Part shown: positions 54,058-61,844 of the stretch, piece after piece
How positions within the stretch are numbered: the stretch's first letter is position 1
How the letters are laid out: every line of letters begins with the position of its first letter
DNA from: JALHST01 sp038316335
GTDB lineage: Bacteria > Bacteroidota > Bacteroidia > Flavobacteriales > Flavobacteriaceae
DNA length: 64,000 nt
Assembly (NCBI GenBank): GCA_038316335.1
Contig: JBBQAM010000016.1
Coordinates: 7,250-71,249 of the forward strand
Reading direction: 5' to 3'
Program-made: the position numbers and the translations under genes
Notes under the pieces: model-generated
The model's database searches: none
What the model saw: only the letters and a program-made list of their open reading frames with translations
What the model was told of the DNA's origin: nothing

Positions 54058-54393
54058 ATGAAAAAGCATTGTTTGGCCTTGGATTTGAAGAATGACCCTG
54101 AGCTTATCAAGGCATATGACACCTATCACCAAAATGTTTGGCCCGAGGTCTTGGAAAGCTTACGGGATTCGGGAATTCATCATATGGATATTTATCGGTT
54201 AGGAAACCGCTTGTTTATGATTATTGAAGTGGTTGATTCCTTTTCTTTCGTCAGAAAAGCCGAGATGGATCTCAATAATAAGAAGGTGCAAGAATGGGAA
54301 AAGCTCATGTGGCAATATCAGCAAGCCCTACCCATGGCCAAACCTGGGGAAAAATGGCTTCCCATGGAAAAGGTATTTGAGTTTCAGGCTTAG
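54058..54393 (+). CDS. rhaM: L-rhamnose mutarotase family protein
   Basis: This 111-residue protein of the RhaM (DUF718) family has YDTYHQNVWPEVLESLRDSGI with Tyr20 and His24, spaced like the catalytic pair of E. coli RhaM, then LFMIIEV and EKWLPMEKVFEF. It interconverts anomers of L-rhamnose or another 6-deoxyhexose such as L-fucose; the nearby fucosidase makes fucose a reasonable alternative. The run of plus-strand sugar genes ends here, followed by a hairpin repeat block. Confidence 0.82.
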   Translation: MKKHCLALDLKNDPELIKAYDTYHQNVWPEVLESLRDSGIHHMDIYRLGNRLFMIIEVVDSFSFVRKAEMDLNNKKVQEWEKLMWQYQQALPMAKPGEKWLPMEKVFEFQA

Positions 54394-54794
54394 ATTAAAA
54401 ACTGAATTTCCAATTAGAACTAGCTCCTCCCTTTAGTCAAAGGGAGGTGGACCCCCGCCTTTTTTGGCGGGGGGACGGAGGGATTGTGTTACAGGCCTTG
54501 CAATAATGTTTAATAGGAAGGCAAGTAGCAATAAAAGATATTTGGGTATCGAATCTCCCCGTCCCGCCTGTGGCGTGATACCCCTCTTTATCCAAAGAGG
54601 GGAGCAAGTAACAAAAGGGCGGAGGGTTTTGCAAAAAGGAACAAATCTCCCCTTTCTCGCACCTGCAGCGCGATTCATTCCCCTCTTCAACTGAAGAGGG
54701 GAGCTGGCACCGAATAGTCATTATGCCATGTTCCTCCCCGCGATAGCTATCGGGGGAGGGAACGGAGGGATATGGAATTTTAGAACCACATCTA
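54394..54794. repeat. 401-base intergenic block of GC-rich hairpin repeats
   Basis: Five long inverted repeats lie at 54426-54447 (CCTCCCTTT/AAAGGGAGG), 54552-54602 region with arms at 54581-54602 (CCCCTCTTT/AAAGAGGGG), 54652-54701 region with arms at 54680-54701 (CCCCTCTTC/GAAGAGGGG), 54452-54473 (CCCCCGCC/GGCGGGGG, T6 loop) and 54733-54759 (CCTCCCC..GGGGAGG around CGATAGCTATCG). The phrase CGGAGGG recurs beside three of them. It separates convergent genes and may act as a bidirectional terminator; the composition differs sharply from neighbouring genes. Confidence 0.7.
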
Positions 54795-57700
54795 TTATTC
54801 CATAGGATGCATTTTTAATAACTCTTCTGCAGAATAGAAGCCAGTCTTGTCCTTGGTTTTTTCCCGAACTTCCTTGACTTTTTCAGGGGTTATCGGCGGG
54901 GCCGTATTGCCGAAGGTATTTCGGACATAGGTCAACACCGCAGCAACCTCCCTATCGTCAAGCATGCCACCAAAAGGGGTCATGGGTACCTGCCCGGGAT
55001 AGGTTTTTCCAAGCACGTCTATAGGTCCCATAATTCCGTGTAAGGTCAATTTTATAAGCCGTTCTTCATTGCCGTTCGCCCAAGGCGATCCCGCCAACGG
55101 CGGAAATTGGGAAGCACTAAGCCCCTTGCCGTCAGGCCTATGGCAAGTGACACAGAAGCCGTCGCGATGGTATATTTCTTCACCTTTTACGAATAGATCC
55201 TTTGCGTCGCCTTTCAAATCGGTCTTTGATTTTCCAGAATCGGGGTCTATTCCTAAATTATGTCCGTTTAAATGGGCTATTGCCGCATCATAGGGCAATT
55301 TCATCCAATCATCCAAGGGTTTTTTGCCAGCTTCCTCAACAATGGGCAATCCGATCTCTGGTGTAAGCCAGGAAGCCGCTACCAGCGCTTCCAAACGTAC
55401 CCGTGGATTTTCGTCTTGGGCCGCCTGCATCAATAGTTCAGCCTGGTTCGAGACTTGATGTCCTACATATCGTAAGACCCCCACGGCTGCAGTCCGCACC
55501 CTAAAATCCTGTGCATGCAATAATTGAAGTAACAAGTCGGCATCTACCTTGTCAAGACCCCAAGTAACCCAAAGCGCTTCCAAGGCATGGTGCTCATATC
55601 GGGGATCGTTTTTATCCAAGCTCTTGACCCATGTCGCCAGTTTTTCCAAAACTTGTTCTGGATTTCGTCCACGTAATTCCCTTCTCGTTCGATAGCGAGT
55701 GCGATATTCAGGGAGTTTTAGATTTTCAAATAATTCCTCGATGGTGGCATCCACGATTTTGGCGGGTTTAACCAAAGGGCGAGCGGGATAGGTCATCCTA
55801 TAGATCCGACCGTGCACATGATCTCGAAGTGGATCCCGGGCATTGTGCTGCATATGCCCGATCAGGACATTGTGCCAATCTATAAAATAGAGTGAACCGT
55901 CAGGGGCGAACTCCATATCCACGGGGCGGAAATTGGCATCTGAGGCGGTCATTAGGTCACCTCGAAATTTGCTGACATAGCCCGAAGAATTGGGGTCATC
56001 GATTAAGGTATGTTCCTTAGTACCTAAAAATCCGATGGTATTGTTAATCAACAAGTCACCTTGAAGCTCGTCCGGAAAGTGTCTGCTATAGATAAATTCA
56101 AGTCCCGATGTGGGGCGCACCATTTGATCTTTCTGGATGAGGTTCTTAGGCAGGGGGGAAGACTCCCCATACCGTGATTTTATCGTTCCCGGCATCATCC
56201 AGGTGACGTCAGGGCTCGAAGTATGTGCAAAGAAATCCTGTCCCCATTCATCAAAGGCGATGCCCCATGGGTTTGGTATGGGCAATTGCGCCGTACGCTC
56301 CAAATAATGGCGTTGTGGACTATATCTATAAAATCCGCCATTGGTAGCCCGAACCGGACCATAGGCGGTCTCAACGTTGGTATGTAAAAATACGCCCTCG
56401 CCCATATAGATGGCTCCAGAGGGATCTGCGCAAAAGGCACTGATGGCGTGATGCGTATCGTGGTCATCGAACCCACTCAGGATAATTTCCTTCGTATCGG
56501 CCTTATCATCCCCATCGGTGTCCTTGAACAATACCAGATTGGTGCCCTGGGAAACATATACGCCCTCTGGGGCAAATTCGAAGCCAATCGCCAGGGAGAG
56601 ACCCTCTACAAAAACGGTTTCCTTGTCCGCTTTCCCATCATTATCGGTATCCTCTAAAATCAGTAATTTATCATTCGGTTTGCTATCGCCGGCGCGGTAG
56701 TGCGGATAGCTCGGCATAACTCCGACCCATAGTCTGCCCTTATTGTCAAAAGATAATTGTGACGGATTCGCCAGGTCTGGAAATTCCACTTCGGAGGCGA
56801 ACAATTCAAGTTTAAAACCTTTGGCAACCTTAATATGGTCAAGCGCTTCCTGCCCATAGAGGTATTTGAGATTTCCGTGCCCATTGACCTCTTCATAATT
56901 CGTTTGAACTTCCGGAAGTTTTTTGGTTTTGGCATCGGCAGCAGCCAAATCGGTAGTTTTACCATGCACGGCATTCCAAATGGCCGTATCCCGATTCTTG
57001 GTCATTTGCCGTATTTTTTCAATCTCGTACGGATAATTAGCAGGGCCAAATGGATCATAGCGACGGCCATAGGCATGTACCCCATTTGGAATCTTAAAAT
57101 CGTTGTGCCAATACCAATTCTTGTCCATGACGGCTTCATTGACCAATTTTGAGTTCGTATAATCTACGGCGTCTTTCTTGCCGAAAATGGCATCTGCCAA
57201 GAGCTTGGCAAATTTCTGATATCCCAAATCGTCCAATTGGAATCCGTCGGCCGTCAAATAATCAGTTGTATTGGCATACCAACTTTTACTAGGTTCAAAT
57301 GCATCGACGAACAATACACTGTCCTTGGCTGCCACTTCTTTCATGGCTTGCGTATAGATCGAAAGGTTCACATTCTCCTTTTCGCCTTTGGGCAGATCGA
57401 GTTTCACCGATAGGTCTTCAAAAGCTATGGGGGAAACTAAGGCCAATTGTGGTCGCGATATGCCATTGTATTTCTGTTGTAGGGTATGTTGAATAAAGGC
57501 GTGTAATTCGGCCTTGTAATTTTCGAGGCCCTTGGGCCCTTCAAAAGATTCGTTGTAGCCAAAAAATGCGATGATGACATCGGCCTTGAGATTGGTCAGC
57601 CATTCATCCTCAGTCGGAAAATGACCTATGCTTCCGGAGGGATTGGCAAGTTCGGTCTGGAATTTTTCGGCCCCTGGGAACGCCCATGGGGAATTTCGTG

Positions 57701-57965
57701 CCGAATGGGGCCTGAATCCCGGGGTATTGCCTCCATCGCACATATTGCGAATAAAGAGAAGGCTATCAGGATACCGCAATTGCATTTCGGTCTCAAAATG
57801 GCCAAAATTTATCATACGAGAACCCAAATTGTTGCCAATAAGTACGATATGGGTGTTTTTTCCAATTGCTAAGGTGTCCTTCTTTTTTTGAGTACATCCC
57901 AGTACTAAGAACACAAAGCAAAGAAGGCTGATCGATTTAAAACGGATGTGAGAATAGTTGCCCAT
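54795..57965 (-). CDS. SGNH-like domain fused to PVC-type cytochrome c dehydrogenase-like lipoprotein
   Basis: This 1056-residue lipoprotein has lipobox LVLGC. Residues 35-260 are an SGNH/GDSL-like domain, but block I reads GNNLGS where GDS(L) is expected and block V reads DGFQLDD where DxxH is expected; FFGYNES keeps block III. Residues 385-760 are the dehydrogenase-type propeller (FASEVEFPDLANPSQLSFDNKGRLWVG, APDGSLYFIDWHN). HEAT-like helices follow (about 770-920), and a heme domain has CVTCHRPDGKG near residue 939. It follows the Gfo/Idh/MocA gene by 19 bases on the minus strand. Confidence 0.85.
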   Translation of the reverse strand: MGNYSHIRFKSISLLCFVFLVLGCTQKKKDTLAIGKNTHIVLIGNNLGSRMINFGHFETEMQLRYPDSLLFIRNMCDGGNTPGFRPHSARNSPWAFPGAEKFQTELANPSGSIGHFPTEDEWLTNLKADVIIAFFGYNESFEGPKGLENYKAELHAFIQHTLQQKYNGISRPQLALVSPIAFEDLSVKLDLPKGEKENVNLSIYTQAMKEVAAKDSVLFVDAFEPSKSWYANTTDYLTADGFQLDDLGYQKFAKLLADAIFGKKDAVDYTNSKLVNEAVMDKNWYWHNDFKIPNGVHAYGRRYDPFGPANYPYEIEKIRQMTKNRDTAIWNAVHGKTTDLAAADAKTKKLPEVQTNYEEVNGHGNLKYLYGQEALDHIKVAKGFKLELFASEVEFPDLANPSQLSFDNKGRLWVGVMPSYPHYRAGDSKPNDKLLILEDTDNDGKADKETVFVEGLSLAIGFEFAPEGVYVSQGTNLVLFKDTDGDDKADTKEIILSGFDDHDTHHAISAFCADPSGAIYMGEGVFLHTNVETAYGPVRATNGGFYRYSPQRHYLERTAQLPIPNPWGIAFDEWGQDFFAHTSSPDVTWMMPGTIKSRYGESSPLPKNLIQKDQMVRPTSGLEFIYSRHFPDELQGDLLINNTIGFLGTKEHTLIDDPNSSGYVSKFRGDLMTASDANFRPVDMEFAPDGSLYFIDWHNVLIGHMQHNARDPLRDHVHGRIYRMTYPARPLVKPAKIVDATIEELFENLKLPEYRTRYRTRRELRGRNPEQVLEKLATWVKSLDKNDPRYEHHALEALWVTWGLDKVDADLLLQLLHAQDFRVRTAAVGVLRYVGHQVSNQAELLMQAAQDENPRVRLEALVAASWLTPEIGLPIVEEAGKKPLDDWMKLPYDAAIAHLNGHNLGIDPDSGKSKTDLKGDAKDLFVKGEEIYHRDGFCVTCHRPDGKGLSASQFPPLAGSPWANGNEERLIKLTLHGIMGPIDVLGKTYPGQVPMTPFGGMLDDREVAAVLTYVRNTFGNTAPPITPEKVKEVREKTKDKTGFYSAEELLKMHPME

Positions 57966-57984
57966 AATTTAGTTGGATGGAGGA

Positions 57985-58956
57985 TTAGTTATAATTTACA
58001 TGGATTCCCTTTGCTACCGAGAGCTCACAGGCCTCGATGATTTTTTGACATGATATGGCGTCTTCAAGACGCGATAAAGGCAGTTCCCCATTTCGAAGCA
58101 CGTTATTGATAAAATGCGTGGCTGTATTCTTAATCGATTCGGGATAGGCAAAATAGGTTTGTGAATGCGCCCCATTTCTTTCGTTGATTACCCAATCGCG
58201 ATAACTATAGCGTGTGCTCCCTTTGGTCCCGATTACTTTGATTAGGCAGGTCCAAGGATCGCCAGCGTGATCATCGTTTGCAAAGCTAGCGCACAAATGA
58301 CTCAGGGATCCGTTTTGCATTTGAATCGTGGCCATGGCCAGATTTTCTTGGGGGGCCAGGGTCGTATCAGAGGTATGTTTCATACACGAAATGGTCTTGG
58401 GCAAACCTGCAAGATAGAGCATGGTATAGCTGTGATGTGTCAATATTTGCCGGATAACACCTGGGTAGCGGGCCCGTATTTCGTGGGCATGTTGAATATT
58501 GTACAACATGTAGAACTGGGTGATGTCACCCAACAGCCCTTTTTCGATCATAGATTTGGTTCTTAGAATGCCCGCTTCATAAATATAGTTATGTACCGGC
58601 ATGCATTGAACCCCGGCCTTTAAAACAGCCTGTTGCATTTGTTTAAGTTCATCAATATTGGAAGCTGCCGGCTTTTCTACGAGAATATGTTTCCCGGCCT
58701 GGGCGGCTTTGATCGTATATTCACAATGGGTTTCCATATTGGTCAAGATGAATACCACATCGATTTTAGGATCGTTCAGCATTTCCGCTACCGAAGCATA
58801 GACCTTGCAACCGAATTTCGCCGCCTTGGTTTTTGCCTTTTCGGCAGTTCGGTTCCAGATGCCTATGAGTTCGGCCCCTTCGAGGGAATTGACTGCTTCT
58901 GCATGCAGATCGGCAATGTCGCCTGCGCCTATAAATCCGATTCCTATGGTGTTCAT
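57985..58956 (-). CDS. Gfo/Idh/MocA family oxidoreductase
   Basis: This 323-residue NAD(P)-dependent oxidoreductase has a Rossmann motif GFIGAGDIADLH near the N-terminus, HILVEKPAASN (EKP loop with the catalytic Lys) and a C-terminal alpha/beta substrate domain. Such enzymes oxidise sugars or sugar acids, sometimes at C3. Its start overlaps the stop of the epimerase gene by 4 bases, so the two are coupled, and the SGNH/heme gene follows. Confidence 0.87.
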   Translation of the reverse strand: MNTIGIGFIGAGDIADLHAEAVNSLEGAELIGIWNRTAEKAKTKAAKFGCKVYASVAEMLNDPKIDVVFILTNMETHCEYTIKAAQAGKHILVEKPAASNIDELKQMQQAVLKAGVQCMPVHNYIYEAGILRTKSMIEKGLLGDITQFYMLYNIQHAHEIRARYPGVIRQILTHHSYTMLYLAGLPKTISCMKHTSDTTLAPQENLAMATIQMQNGSLSHLCASFANDDHAGDPWTCLIKVIGTKGSTRYSYRDWVINERNGAHSQTYFAYPESIKNTATHFINNVLRNGELPLSRLEDAISCQKIIEACELSVAKGIHVNYN

Positions 58957-59972
58957 GAACTCGCTTTTGAATATTCTAGGATACCTTTTGCCGCCATGTC
59001 CTTAAATTCGATCAAAGAAGTACGAATGCCTATCGAAATATCGGTCAAGGGCAACCCCTTAAAGGTACGATCTATTTTATCATGGCTTAGATCGGACACG
59101 AATAAATTGGGTGGGGCATTTTCAGCGATCGACAATTGGGCGTAATCTTGCATGCCCAATTCTTCGGCTTGTTGCTTTATGCTATTTAAAAACTCTGCAA
59201 TTGCGATGGTCTTTCCTTTTATATTAAAGGCGCCGAAGCCTTCGAAGTTTTGTAACGTACATTCAGAGAAATGGTCGCCGACATCTTCCACGAAATGGTA
59301 ATTTTCGCGACCTTGGTAAGGCATTTCAAAAGGAATCGGCGTTCCCGATACCGCACCAAGAGCAACTGCCTTTAGGGCATTCGTCGGGGCTGAGGTCAAA
59401 CCTTTTTCCCTGCCTTTTCCATAGGTAGTATTCAGTCTTAGGCATACCGTGGGCACCTTGGTTTTATCATGGAAAAGCCGGGCCAAATGTTCTCCGGCCA
59501 ATTTCCAGATACCATAATGGTTGGGAGGTGCCAAAGGGACATTTTCAGGGATCGTTGGTTCGGGGTATAGTGATCGCACCCCGTAAACGGCTGCAGAACT
59601 CGCAAATACGAAGCGTTGTAGATCCGGTAGTTTTTCGGCAATATCGAAGAGTGCCATGCTACCACCGGTATTGATTTCCATACCCCCTAAATGGTCATTC
59701 GAACAATCAGGACTTTGATAGGCTCCCAAATGAATGATATGGGTCGGATTTATTTTCGGCACTAAAGCATTGATCGTACTATAATCAGAAACATCCAAAG
59801 CAACAAATTCGAGTCGGGGATCTAATTTATTACCCAACCATAATTTTAAGGGATCGGTGTTGTTCGATCGGGTTGCCACAACGATTTTCCCGACATCGAT
59901 AGATTGCAGGAGTTTATAAATGGTAACCGAACCGATACAGCCCGTTCCCCCGGTAATAAATATAGTATGCAT
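58953..59972 (-). CDS. NAD-dependent epimerase/dehydratase (extended SDR)
   Basis: This 339-residue extended short-chain dehydrogenase has the cofactor motif TGGTGCIGS, a substrate segment FASSAAVYG, and YGIWK with the Tyr-Lys pair. It could act on a nucleotide sugar or on a free sugar acid. It sits in a minus-strand run: alcohol dehydrogenase, DUF1059, this gene, Gfo/Idh/MocA and the SGNH-heme protein, all with short gaps or overlaps after the DUF1059 gene. Confidence 0.85.
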   Translation of the reverse strand: MHTIFITGGTGCIGSVTIYKLLQSIDVGKIVVATRSNNTDPLKLWLGNKLDPRLEFVALDVSDYSTINALVPKINPTHIIHLGAYQSPDCSNDHLGGMEINTGGSMALFDIAEKLPDLQRFVFASSAAVYGVRSLYPEPTIPENVPLAPPNHYGIWKLAGEHLARLFHDKTKVPTVCLRLNTTYGKGREKGLTSAPTNALKAVALGAVSGTPIPFEMPYQGRENYHFVEDVGDHFSECTLQNFEGFGAFNIKGKTIAIAEFLNSIKQQAEELGMQDYAQLSIAENAPPNLFVSDLSHDKIDRTFKGLPLTDISIGIRTSLIEFKDMAAKGILEYSKASS

Positions 59973-59984
59973 GCTTTTTAGGTG

Positions 59985-60012
59985 TATTGGCTATTGGCTA
60001 TTGGCTATTGGG
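59985..60012 (-). repeat. heptamer tandem repeat at the DUF1059 stop codon
   Basis: TATTGGC occurs three times in a row, followed by TATTGGG, on the plus strand. The DUF1059 stop codon (59998-60000) and its last two codons lie inside the array, so the repeat encodes the C-terminus and supplies the stop. Confidence 0.75.
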
Positions 60013-60237
60013 GAGCGCCTCAAATTCCCTCCGCTTATTTTCGAACCAATCGTGCATGGCCTTCGGGGTTTTCATAAGCGCCTGCATTTTGTTCATGGCG
60101 TCAAGATGGTCTTTATCCCCCTTTTGAAATAGTTCCATGCCATGTTTTTTACTCATTTCTGCGATTTCCTCAAAGGTATTTGCTTCGAATATTTTTTCAC
60201 ACGCTCCTCCCAATTGTTTGCAGGTCATTGTTTTCAT
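59998..60237 (-). CDS. DUF1059 small protein
   Basis: This 79-residue protein has the DUF1059 pattern MTCKQLGGACEKIFEANTFEEIAEMSKKHGMELF with two cysteines. The C-terminal 25 residues (KTPKAMHDWFENKRREFEALPNSQ) are helical and the last ones come from a heptamer repeat. The function of the family is unknown. It lies 58 bases downstream of the alcohol dehydrogenase and 25 bases upstream of the epimerase gene. A palindrome AGGTA-AA-TACCT (60285-60296) in the preceding gap might bind a regulator. Confidence 0.8.
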   Translation of the reverse strand: MKTMTCKQLGGACEKIFEANTFEEIAEMSKKHGMELFQKGDKDHLDAMNKMQALMKTPKAMHDWFENKRREFEALPNSQ

Positions 60238-60295
60238 TACGCTGTCTTTTATGTTCGTTCTTTTATAACTTAAATGAATTAATTAGGTAAATACC

Positions 60296-61408
60296 TTAAT
60301 TCATCTTAACCACCGCCTTGACATTATTCGCTTTGATCGAATCTTCAAATGCCTGGGTTACGTGTTCAAAATCATACAGGTCAATATAATGTTCGGATGG
60401 AAACACACCTGTGACCATCAGTTTTTGGGCTACCCGATAATCTTCCCTGCAAGATCCCATAGATCCCCGCATATTCAGGGAAGTCCGCGTCAAATGTGTC
60501 GCGTTAATAGCCACCTCCGACGGATAGGTGGCTATCACGCAGATATCCCCTTCGGGTCGCACCACTGATAACGCTTCGGAGAGTACTTGGGGTACCCCGG
60601 AACATTCAATAAGGAGGTCAATTTGACCCTTTGTGCCAAATGGGATTCCCTGGGCATCCTTAATACCATTTGCCAATTGGGTGGCCAAACTATGGTCTGG
60701 TGAAACTTCGATTGTCAGAAATCCTCGTTCTTGGGCCTTTTTTAATCGAATATCCCGATCATGGGCGATACCGGTAATGGCTACACGAGCCCCGGCGGCA
60801 CGTGCCAATTCAGCCGACATCAAGCCGATGATGCCACAGCCGGTGACGACCACATCGTGTCCTGGTTTAATTGCACATTTGTTGTGCAGGGCATTTACAA
60901 TAATCGATAGCGGTTCTACCAAGGCACCTTGCTCTGGGGTCAGGCCTTCCATCAAATGAACCACGCGATCCGATTCTAAGACTACCTGCTGACCAAAGCC
61001 GCCGTTTCTATGAAAACCGATAATTTGTTTTGTGGGACATAAGTTCCATTTTGAAATACTGCAAGCCGGACATTCCTCGTCCCGACAGCCCAACATGGCC
61101 AAAGGGGTAAAAATATCCCCGACCTTAAGGTCCCCGTGGTCGCCGGGGCCTAATTCTAAAACTTCGGCACTAAATTCATGGCCGATAACGCGGGGCCGCT
61201 CTACCCAATCAAAATTTGATTTGCCGATGGTTGCACTATTGTCAGATCCGCAAATTCCTGTATAGAGGGTCTTGGCCAAGATTTCCCCTTCTTTTAATTG
61301 TGGCATCTCCATCGATGTTACCGCAGCGTTCCGGGTGACCGATCCCTCCGATCCTGGATAAATTTTTTCTCGTCCCTGAAGGCAAAAGCCCTTAATCGTT
61401 TCACGCAT
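60296..61408 (-). CDS. zinc-dependent medium-chain alcohol/sugar dehydrogenase
   Basis: This 370-residue MDR enzyme has a catalytic zinc region (CGSDNSATIG, GHEF), structural zinc Cys in GCRDEECPACSISKWNLC, and a Rossmann motif VTGCGIIGLMSAELA. It resembles glucose- or threonine-dehydrogenase-like members that oxidise a polyol or sugar with NAD(P). The start MRETIKGF is the first ATG; the upstream side holds octamer and heptamer repeats rather than a clear promoter. Confidence 0.87.
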   Translation of the reverse strand: MRETIKGFCLQGREKIYPGSEGSVTRNAAVTSMEMPQLKEGEILAKTLYTGICGSDNSATIGKSNFDWVERPRVIGHEFSAEVLELGPGDHGDLKVGDIFTPLAMLGCRDEECPACSISKWNLCPTKQIIGFHRNGGFGQQVVLESDRVVHLMEGLTPEQGALVEPLSIIVNALHNKCAIKPGHDVVVTGCGIIGLMSAELARAAGARVAITGIAHDRDIRLKKAQERGFLTIEVSPDHSLATQLANGIKDAQGIPFGTKGQIDLLIECSGVPQVLSEALSVVRPEGDICVIATYPSEVAINATHLTRTSLNMRGSMGSCREDYRVAQKLMVTGVFPSEHYIDLYDFEHVTQAFEDSIKANNVKAVVKMN

Positions 61409-61435
61409 TATGTTCTTTTATGTTTGGTTATTTGT

Positions 61436-61499
61436 TATGAGGTTATGAGGTTATGAGGTTATGAGGTTACTGGGTTATTGGAATTACGAATTACGAATT
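61436..61499. repeat. octamer/heptamer tandem repeats upstream of the alcohol dehydrogenase
   Basis: GGTTATGA is repeated about four times (8-base period) and degrades into GGTTACTG and GGTTATTG. It then switches to ATTACGA three times in a 7-base period. The array is about 30 bases upstream of the dehydrogenase start codon. Confidence 0.75.
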
Positions 61500-61516
61500 A
61501 CGAATTAGTTATTCTA

Positions 61517-61677
61517 AACTTCCTACCTCGCACTTCTGACTTCGTATTTCTAACTTCGTACATCCAACTTCGTACTTTGCTCTTCCTACCTCGCACTTCT
61601 GACTTCGTATTTCTAACTTCGTACTTCCTACTTCCTACTTCGTGCTTCCAACTTCGTACTTCGTACTTTGCACTTCG
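61517..61677. repeat. 23-unit degenerate heptamer array, nnCTTCn type
   Basis: Twenty-three consecutive 7-base words keep one register, with consensus NACTTCN (AACTTCC, TACCTCG, CACTTCT, GACTTCG, TATTTCT, AACTTCG and others). Words 2-6 recur exactly as words 11-15, a 35-base repeat at a 63-base distance (nine words). Confidence 0.85.
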
Positions 61678-61707
61678 TTCCCCGTGATGACGACACTTCA
61701 AATCATT

Positions 61708-61777
61708 CAATGTTCAATGTTCAAGGTTGACCGATCATTGTTTATTGTTTATTGCTCATTGTTAATTGCTCCCTCCT
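61708..61777. repeat. 10-unit heptamer array, CAATGTT/CATTGTT type
   Basis: Words in register: CAATGTT twice, CAAGGTT, GACCGAT, CATTGTT, TATTGTT, TATTGCT, CATTGTT, AATTGCT, CCCTCCT. The last word runs into the hairpin element that follows. Confidence 0.75.
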
Positions 61778-61833
61778 TCGCTAGCCTCCTTCGCCAAAGT
61801 AGCACGGCTACGAAGGCTGAAAAGCTTCGGAGG
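61771..61833. repeat. hairpin element, copy 1 (CCTCCTTCGCC..CTTCGGAGG)
   Basis: CCTTCG (61788-61793) pairs with CGAAGG (61811-61816) around an inner GTAGC/GCTAC hairpin, then CTTCGGAGG closes the unit. A second copy at 63281-63330 is almost identical but lacks 13 bases (a partial duplication of CCTCCTTCG) and one G. Both copies sit between ATTG-type and ACTG-type heptamers. Confidence 0.75.
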
Positions 61834-61844
61834 ACAGGCACTGT

